Of a stretch of DNA of 64,000 bases, positions 57,514 to 64,000 are shown in pieces; position 1 is the stretch's first letter, and each line of letters begins with the position of its first letter. This DNA comes from Clitopilus passeckerianus. Taxonomy: Eukaryota; Basidiomycota; Agaricomycetes; Agaricales; Entolomataceae. The notes beneath the pieces were generated by a model. That model did no database searches. It saw nothing but the letters and a program-made list of their open reading frames with translations, and had not been told where the DNA came from. Both the position numbers and the translations under genes were made by a program. The stretch covers positions 51,572 to 115,571 of the forward strand of contig CALYLX010000090.1 in the NCBI GenBank assembly GCA_944990035.1. The letters run 5' to 3'.

Positions 57514-59746
57514 TCACTCATAGACGAACTCTTCGTCTTCCTCCTCCTCATCGTCATCACCTTCATGCTCTTCCTTATCACCATGCTCTCCATACACGAA
57601 CTCTCCCTCACTTTCCTCTTCCTTGTCATCGTTCTCAGAATCCCTTTCACCCCGCTCTCCGTACGTGAACTCTCCTTCACCCTCCTGGTCCTCCTGGTCA
57701 TCTTGCGGAGCCAGCTTCTTCCCGAGGCCATTGTCTCCATACAAGAACTCGGTTTCTTCTGCTTCCTCTTCCTCTTCCTCCTCCTCTTCTTCGTCCTCCT
57801 CCTCTTCCTGCTTCTTGTTCTCCTCGTTACTAGACCCTTTAATCAGGCCCTCCTCCTTTTCCCTGACCTCCTCCCTGACCTCCTTTACACCTACAACAGC
57901 ACCTCCCACTCTGGCCTCAGCTTCCACCTCAGCCTCGCTCTCCTTTTCATTCAGGCTCTCCGCTACCACCCCACCCCGAAGCGCCTCTACAACCTTTGCT
58001 TCCTCAGCGATACTCTTGCTCACACTCAAGCTTGGGCTTGAAGGCTGCTGATGAGAGGGTCCTTTCGCCCCAACAGCGGTGTTGGTTTCGTCCTCTTCCA
58101 TGGCAGCTTGTTTGGGTTCTTCCACAGGTAGAGCACCTCCCTTGAGATTGAGAGATAACGCTATCTCGGGGACCACCACCTCCCTCTCTTTATCCTCCCT
58201 CTCCTCTTTCCCCTCATCAAGGTGTTCTTTCACCCCAACTGCAGGGTTGCTTTCGTCCTCGGCGACTTCCTGCACGGGTAGGGCACCTCCTCTGAGCTGA
58301 GTATCCAGGCCAATCTCGGGATCCCTCCTCGTATCCTTCGCATCCTCATCCTCCCTTTTTTTCCGGTCGTCACCCGCGCTAGAAGCCACAGCCAGCCCAC
58401 CCCCTCGTATCAGCGGCACCTTGACCAGCCCCATCTTCCCACTCTTCTGCGTCGAGGGGACGAGGTAGCCGTTCAGGCTTGATATGAGGGCTGTTCTTTG
58501 TTTCGTGTTCATTTGGGTGGGGTGTGCCGGTTTCCTGCCCGCACTCGAGGGTGGGGCGAATGGGTTGGGCTTATCGAGGAAAGAGGAAAGAGCGGAGGAG
58601 GAAGAAGGGGAAGGAGCGCTGACGACCTGCACGATCTCTTGTGTATCGATGTTATGTATCTCGATGGTGTCGTTTGGGAGGAGGGCGGTTATGTATGGGT
58701 AGTCCAGGCCTATTCATTCACAACCAATCAGTTCAAGCCCCCCCACAGCAAACCAATGTAAATATATGTGACTCACAAACACTCCTGGGATGCATAGGCC
58801 ACTGCAACGTCCCCCTGACCGGATCTCCCTGCGTCGTGATGAACAGCCCCATCGTACCAGCCATACCGGTGCTGGAGAGGATGAGGAATTCGTCTGCGCC
58901 TATCACCTCGATGACAGGATTAACCGGAATGACGGGTTCATCAGGGCCAGGAGGAGGAGCTTGGGAGAGGGGAATGATGGGGATAAGCTCGACGTTGTGT
59001 AGGTCGATGAGGTTGTAATTCTCGGGGTCGGCGGCGAGGAGGGTGGTGCCGATGCGTCGGGCGTGGGAGGCGCCGTTGGGGAGGGGGATTTCCTGTTTGC
59101 GGGTGGGTGAGTAAGTAAACCGCGAGAGAGTGAAGAAACTGACCTTGATATAACTCAACCTCTCCCGCATGACATACATCGCGATGGCATTTCTCTTGAT
59201 GATGCAGAAATTGACAGGGTCGACGGTTGTCAGACCGCCGGAAAGTGCAGGCCGTTGAAGGTCATAGTGGTCGATGGCGAATGTGACGGCGTGGCGGATG
59301 GGTTTGACTGTGTTATAAGAAACGGGTTCGAGTGTTGGGAGGTGGTAAAAGTGCACAGTTCTGTCTTTATGCTAGTTAGCAGGAGAGGGGTGAGAAAGAG
59401 AGGATTGACTGTACTGAGGTACCGGATAGAACGAAAGCCCTTGCTAGACAAGGCACAAGTACAATTTGGTCAATTGGTTTTTGTAAAGGCAGTGTTTGGC
59501 GGGACAGCAGTTGGTACGAGTCAGCTTGGAGTGTGAATCGTAAAAGGTCGCCGTTCGAACAGCCGACGTAGATTTCAGAACCGGAGGCTTGTGCACATTT
59601 TACTTGCACTTGGCTTGGATCGAACTCTGGAGTTGTGTCAGTTCTGAGTCAATTGCAGTAGAGTAGGACTCACCAACGACATTTGATAGTAAGCTCTGTA
59701 TTTCATACGGAGGCACGTCCAGAGGTCTCGTCCGTGCTGAAGCCAT
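57514..59746 (-). CDS. CNH-domain protein (Vps39/Vps3-like) ending in an acidic repeat tail
   Basis: First exon 59746-59674 (MASARTRPLDVPPYEIQSLL), then EFDPSQVQVKCAQASGSEIY, VGCSNGDLLRF, DRTVHFYHLPTLEPVSYN, NFCIIKRNAIAMYVM and DYPYITALLPNDTIEIHNI, forming a citron-homology (CNH) beta-propeller like that of Vps39/Vam6 and Vps3/TGFBRAP1, vacuolar tethering (HOPS/CORVET) subunits. The usual alpha-helical clathrin-repeat half is absent. Instead the last exon encodes about 370 disordered residues with two GGALPV units and a strongly acidic end carrying four copies of an EF(L/T/V)YG(E/D)-type motif, the last reading EEFVYE. Either a truncated paralogue or a lineage-specific protein. Total length about 650-700 residues. 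Confidence 0.75.
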
Positions 59747-59934
59747 TCCAATTTCTCGCAGTCCTGGTCAAGGACACGACGCTTAGTCATCCACCCGCGC
59801 ACCACCACCACCACAAGACGTGATCTCAGTGGCTCAAGCTTGTCATTCTAATGCACCCAGGGAATGGTCTAAAACCACTGAAGAATTGGAAAAATACCTT
59901 TGAATATTGTTGAAACTGTACTTGAAGGTCGAAT
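59747..59934. promoter_or_regulatory. Short divergent promoter
   Basis: Only 188 bp separate the start codons of the CNH gene and the Sds23-like gene, so they probably share a bidirectional promoter. No specific motif was assigned. Confidence 0.45.
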
Positions 59935-62694
59935 ATGGTCCACAGCCGTCGTCAATCCCTCTCGAGCTCTTGGATTGAATCTCATGGAGGGCTATGGATG
60001 GATCCCGACACACGGCGGATGCGATCTCAGTCGCCAGTCGTGCAGGTATCCAGTCCATGTCCTGGCCTCAGTGGTGCGCCCTTAATGACCCCAGTCAAAG
60101 AGGATGTGGATGCGTGGGTTAAGGAATGGGAGGGGATTTTGGCGAGAGGTGAGTTCTCCGGGTCGAATGTATGAGGACGGAGAACTGATAGTGGGCATTC
60201 TTGGGGGATAGATATAATTGACTCGAGAATCGTGACTGTTGATGCGGGTGATAGTGTTGAGGACGCTTGTGAGGTGAGTCACCCTTTCCTTTATGAACAA
60301 AGTCCAACTGAGAAGTGGTGTATAGAAATTGCTCAAAGAAGATATACCTTGTCTCGTCGTTACCTCCTCCTCCTCTTCTTCGACAAATACCGCCTTGTCG
60401 TATGATGGATTATTCGACGTATGTCCCTTTCTCCTTCTCCTTCCTCCTGTGCTACTCAACTAACACCCCCATCCCAGTTCTCAGACGTAAACGCCTTCTT
60501 AACCCTCGCCGCAACACGGCACAACCTAGACCTCTCTCCTACCCCTCCCACTTCTGCCTCGGGCCCTTCTGCGTCCCCCGCTCCGTCCTCGATAGAAACT
60601 TCTTTAAGCACCTCATCCTCCTCGCCATCCGAAGAAGACCGCAAGGTCCTAGAATCAACAATGCAAGCGAGAACAAGAGAACGCGCGAATGAGATCGTCG
60701 AAGCTGCAAAGGCGGGGAAAGTTCCTGTTGGGTTGGTGTCGAGTATGTTCCTCTCTTACATCTAATAAATTGGCGGTGGTTCTAACATGATATGGAATGC
60801 TACAGACTTCTCCCAAAAGAACCCACTCGAATCACTCCCACACGATAGTACCATCATCGATCTACTGAGGTTATTCTCGAGGGGTGTGCATAGGGCTCTT
60901 ATATCCCACCCATCAAATTCCCCCAATAATCCGTCCTCAAGTGATTCCTCGAGTACTCGAGCGGAAGGCTACGCGGGCTTCGTCTCTGACCGCGCCCTCC
61001 TCTCCTACTTCTCCACCTACGCATCCAACACCCCGTCATTCCTGGCGTATCTCAACAATACACTCCATGCTTTACACATTTCGGGTCCATCTCCACCAGC
61101 TGCAAGCCCCATTCCCACAGCATCCTCACTTCCAGCAAACGATCAAAATCCGAACGAGCCAGGACAGGAAAGGGACGGAAGACAAATCCAGCACGGGCAG
61201 CACACTCCCCTCCTCCCCTCCCTCTACATCTACACCTCCGTCATAGCCGCAAGCGCGGACCAGCCCGTGCTCGACGCGATGCGGCTCATGAGTGAGGAGG
61301 GGGTGAGCAGTGTTGCTGTCGTTTCGGGGGATGCGTGTGGGGAGAACCTAGGTTTGAATCTGCGAGGGTCGGGAGAGGGGGGGTTGGTTAGTGCTGTTAG
61401 TGTTACTGATGTTGGTAAGGTGAGTTGTATAGGGGGTAAGAGCGGTCGGAAAGAAGGAGGTCTGATGGAATTTATTGGTGATAGATCGTGGTGCCGAGTG
61501 AGAGTAAACAGATATTGTATATGCCGTTGCAGCAGTTCGTTGCTTTGATCAAGGTGTGCCGGGGTTTCGCGTCTAGTGATCTGTGCGAATGCTGATTCGG
61601 ATGGATAGGAACCAGAAGGATCAACGGACGGAGAAGAAACCTATCCTGTGTATTCGTTGAGTCCGTCGAGTAGACTGAGCTATGCTATTGATAAATTGTT
61701 GGCTAGTACGTTCTCTTCTCTCCTCTCCTCTCCAACTGATCAGGACTAACCCCATCCTATCGTAAATCTAGCCGATTCCCACCGCCTCTTCATAACCGAG
61801 GAACCCCGCCCACCTTCCAACTCTGCCTCGCCGGTGATCTCCCCGATTGGGCTAGGTGGGCATCCTGCGTCGCCTGGGCTAGGCATGGGAATGGCAGGGA
61901 TGGGGAGAGGTACGGGGAATAGGTTGAGTGGGGTTGTTTCGGTCGTTGATAGTATGTCTATCCACTTCTCTCCCTCTCCCTCTCTTCCTGAAAGTAGAAC
62001 GAAATGAACTAAATGATTCAATTACGTTTTGACAGTCCTCACCGTATTCGCCCACCTGGCTCAACTCCCACCCTCTGATATCGATCCAGGCAGGCAAAAA
62101 AGACATAGAAGGATATCCTCAACTTCTACTACTTCATCGGGACCTAATTCAATTTCGTCCTCACCGAGTCATTCGATGCCGGGTTCTTCGTCTTCGTCCT
62201 TTACGGCGGCTTCAGGATTCGGAATGGGAGAGAGTACACATTTGGACCTACTGGGTCTTCGACATGGCCTCACACACCCGCACCCGACCTCAACGGTCTC
62301 CCCCGTCTCCCCCGTCCTGGGGCCTCTAGGGCTCGGGTTGGGAGTCGTCTCCTCCCCACTTGGGTTGGGTAGGAGTAGTTCCAGGTCGAGTTTGGGAGGG
62401 GCGAGAGCTACGATTAGTGCTGCAGTCGGTCCAGGGGGTCATGTGAGTCATGGGTCGAGCGGGTCGAAGAGGATGAGTGGGAGTTTTGTGCTTCCAGCTC
62501 CGATTGTGACGAATGTTTCGAGTGGTGCTGGGACGGGGTTAGGGGGAGGTGCAGATGTGGTGAGAAGTGGAGGAACAGAAGCAGGAGGAAGAAGTAGGCG
62601 GGAGGGGGGTGGAAGGCATTCGATTATTGGGATTGAGGGGATCGGGGATGGTGTTCGGGAGTTGAAGTTGGATGGGGAGGGAAAGGAAGTTTGA
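59935..62694 (+). CDS. CBS-domain protein of the Sds23/Moc1 family
   Basis: Nine exons (59935-60148, 60212-60273, 60326-60418, 60478-60742, 60806-61419, 61485-61553, 61609-61705, 61772-61951, 62036-62694) join in phase to 750 residues. After a Ser/Pro-rich start (ESHGGLWMDPDTRRMRSQSP) come CBS repeats: VTVDAGDSVEDACEKLLKED with IPCLVV, YAGFVSDRALLSYFS, QPVLDAMRLMSEEGVSSVAV, SAVSVTDVGK, and LSYAIDKLLATDSHRLFITE with VVSVVDILTVFAHLA. The tail is Ser/Gly-rich. In fission yeast Sds23/Moc1 inhibits PP2A-type phosphatase and links nutrition to mitosis and sexual development; budding yeast Sds23 affects cell separation. The same role is inferred here. Confidence 0.9.
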
Positions 62695-63070
62695 GAGTGG
62701 GTTGGGATATGCCAGTGCGCCTATCGAAATAAAACCCCGGTTGAAGGGAAACAGACTCTGGAGAGTCGGATTGACTATCTTTTAGTTTTGCCATTATTAT
62801 TACCTTTTGTATTTCGCAATTGTTCATCCTGCCTCTGAAGGGGCATAATAGCCTAGGTTGAATTGATTGATGCACGGGGTGATTTTGGTTTTGGGCTCCC
62901 AACCTTGTAAATAAATCGCCAGGCTCATCAACCTTCTGACGGTTGAAACGAAATCGGCAAATCTATGAGTTTGATCGATTTTGAGCTCAGCCCACTAATA
63001 CATACCATCACTATCAAGGGCTACTCACTGCAACAACGACAATAACGACAGCAACAACAACTCCAGGGCA
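62695..63070. other. Spacer, no gene seen
   Basis: 3' region of the Sds23-like gene and upstream region of the F-box relic; a CAACAACGACAATAACGACAGCAACAACAA stretch (63031-63060) is a CAA-rich leader-like tract. Confidence 0.4.
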
Positions 63071-63776
63071 ATGCTTTTCCCACCCGAAATCGTAACTCGT
63101 ATCATAGAAGAGGTAGAATATGGCGAGGAATTCTTTCGCGCATGCTCTGTCCTTTCTCCGTCATTCGCAGAAGCATGCCATCGCCGCCTCTTCAGAGAGA
63201 TGGAAATATCGAACAGAGATCAGGTTTGCCGTTTGCATGCCCTGCTCTCTGAATGTCCACACCTGGCAGGATATATGAAGAGTTTGAACCTCTTATCCCC
63301 CGATCCCCTCGCTATTGACGGCCTTGAGAGTTGGCTAGTTTTAGGCATCGCGCCACCGCTGGATTTAGAGGCCTCTAGGACTCGGAGTTATGAGCTCTCA
63401 GAAGTCTTTCAACCTTTACTACATTCTCTGAACGGCCTTACGTCTCTCAAATTGTCGTGAGGGTGGCCAGAACACGTATCACACCTACAGGTCATCAAGA
63501 TTTGCAGGTATAATATGGACAATATGAATCCGACTCTAGGGCGGCGGATCAAGAGGCGGATTGTCGTAGTGCCCTCAATACTCTTGAAGAACTGCTGGCT
63601 GCAACTTGACTCGATACTTGGAAAACCAGCCGTCGGTCGCCTTCGTAAGGTGTCGATCACGTTGGATGATCTGCCACGACGATGAAGTTTGGGCGGTAAG
63701 GAAACGAGAGCTCAAACAACAGATGCCACGACTGGTGTCAGAAGGAAAGGTCGAGATTATTCCCGCGGCTCCTTGA
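63071..63776 (+). pseudogene. Relic of the F-box family seen at 15676
   Basis: The first 129 codons match the start of the gene at 15676: an F-box-like MLFPPEIVTRIIEEV, FAEACHRRLFREMEI (compare FAKACQQRLYREVAI) and LLSECPHLAGYMKSL (compare LLSDSPHISRYIQEF). The frame stops at 63460. The C-terminal end is still visible at about 63684-63776 (EVWAVRKRELKQQMPRLV), matching EMWNESIRERMPRLV of the other copy. The middle, about 250 codons in the homologue, is compressed to about 220 bases, so an internal deletion is likely. Confidence 0.65.
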
Positions 63777-64000
63777 TTCTTCCGACCTCTTGACGACTAA
63801 TTAACACCACCTGCGACTTGGGGATGGCGTTGGGGGCTGAAGTTGGGTGTGGAGAGGAGGGTTTGACAATGAGAGGCAAACTGAGTCTGGAGACGACGTG
63901 TGCGTTAGGAGGGTTTAAAGACGGGTTCGGAGGCGTGAATGGAAATGAATCTTGTTTAATTCTCGTTTATCAATTACATTCAAATTGCGTAGGATTCAAC
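63777..64000. other. End of window, no gene seen
   Basis: No coding signal recognised. Confidence 0.35.

Noticed and set aside
57565..58051. Leu/Phe- and Ser-rich plus-strand frames
   Set aside because: Mirror of the acidic tail of the CNH protein; poly-Glu codons read backwards.

Overview
The window looks like nuclear DNA of a mushroom-forming basidiomycete (Agaricomycetes). Genes carry many phase-aware introns of about 50-60 nt with GTRNGT donors and YAG acceptors. There is a DUF6535 membrane protein, several families of poorly conserved F-box proteins, an intron-bearing divergent H2A/H2B pair, and intracellular PA14-type GH3 beta-glucosidases. Exons were joined by eye from splice signals, reading-frame phase and family knowledge; no alignment or database search was run.

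Layout. 1-2800: two neighbouring copies of one F-box/leucine-rich-like family, the second broken by frameshifts. 3466-5083: arginine-pathway ArgJ. 5271-7482 (minus): DUF6535 membrane protein. 8075-9511: divergent histones H2B and H2A. 10613-13629: two-RRM RNA-binding protein with a low-complexity tail. 14000-15455 (minus): a glutathione S-transferase and a relic of a second one. 15676-16963: an F-box gene with one frame break. 17160-18330: a third, gutted copy of the first F-box family. 18688-22281 (minus): tandem pair of F-box/beta-propeller-like genes. 22282-24803: gene-poor, with G-rich repeats. 24804-25917 (minus): disordered protein ending in an EDC1/PNRC-like decapping motif. 28208-28814 (minus): secreted proline-rich protein. 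29402-33747 (minus): membrane-anchored WD40 protein.

36279-39867: HECT_2 (UBE3D-like) ubiquitin ligase with a long N-terminal extension. 40041-41161 (minus): seven-exon dienelactone hydrolase. 41913-42702: secreted protein of unknown role. 44639-46034: homoserine dehydrogenase. 46035-48874: no confident gene. 48875-52420 and 53199-56733 (minus): tandem GH3 beta-glucosidases; the second looks intact and the first is decaying. 57514-59746 (minus) and 59935-62694 (plus): head-to-head CNH-domain (Vps39/Vps3-like) protein and Sds23/Moc1-type CBS protein. 63071-63776: relic of the F-box family seen at 15676.

Housekeeping genes (arginine and threonine/methionine synthesis, histones, vacuolar tethering, PP2A regulation, ubiquitin ligation) alternate with fast-evolving duplicated genes. 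The dominant theme is birth and death of duplicates: at least seven F-box loci in three families, a GST and its relic, and two GH3 copies. I see no CRISPR array, rRNA, clear tRNA or intact transposon. I do not see a clearly new multi-gene system. The most unusual single loci are the membrane/WD40 fusion, the extended HECT_2 gene, the EDC1-like protein, and the matching intron positions in the two RRMs.
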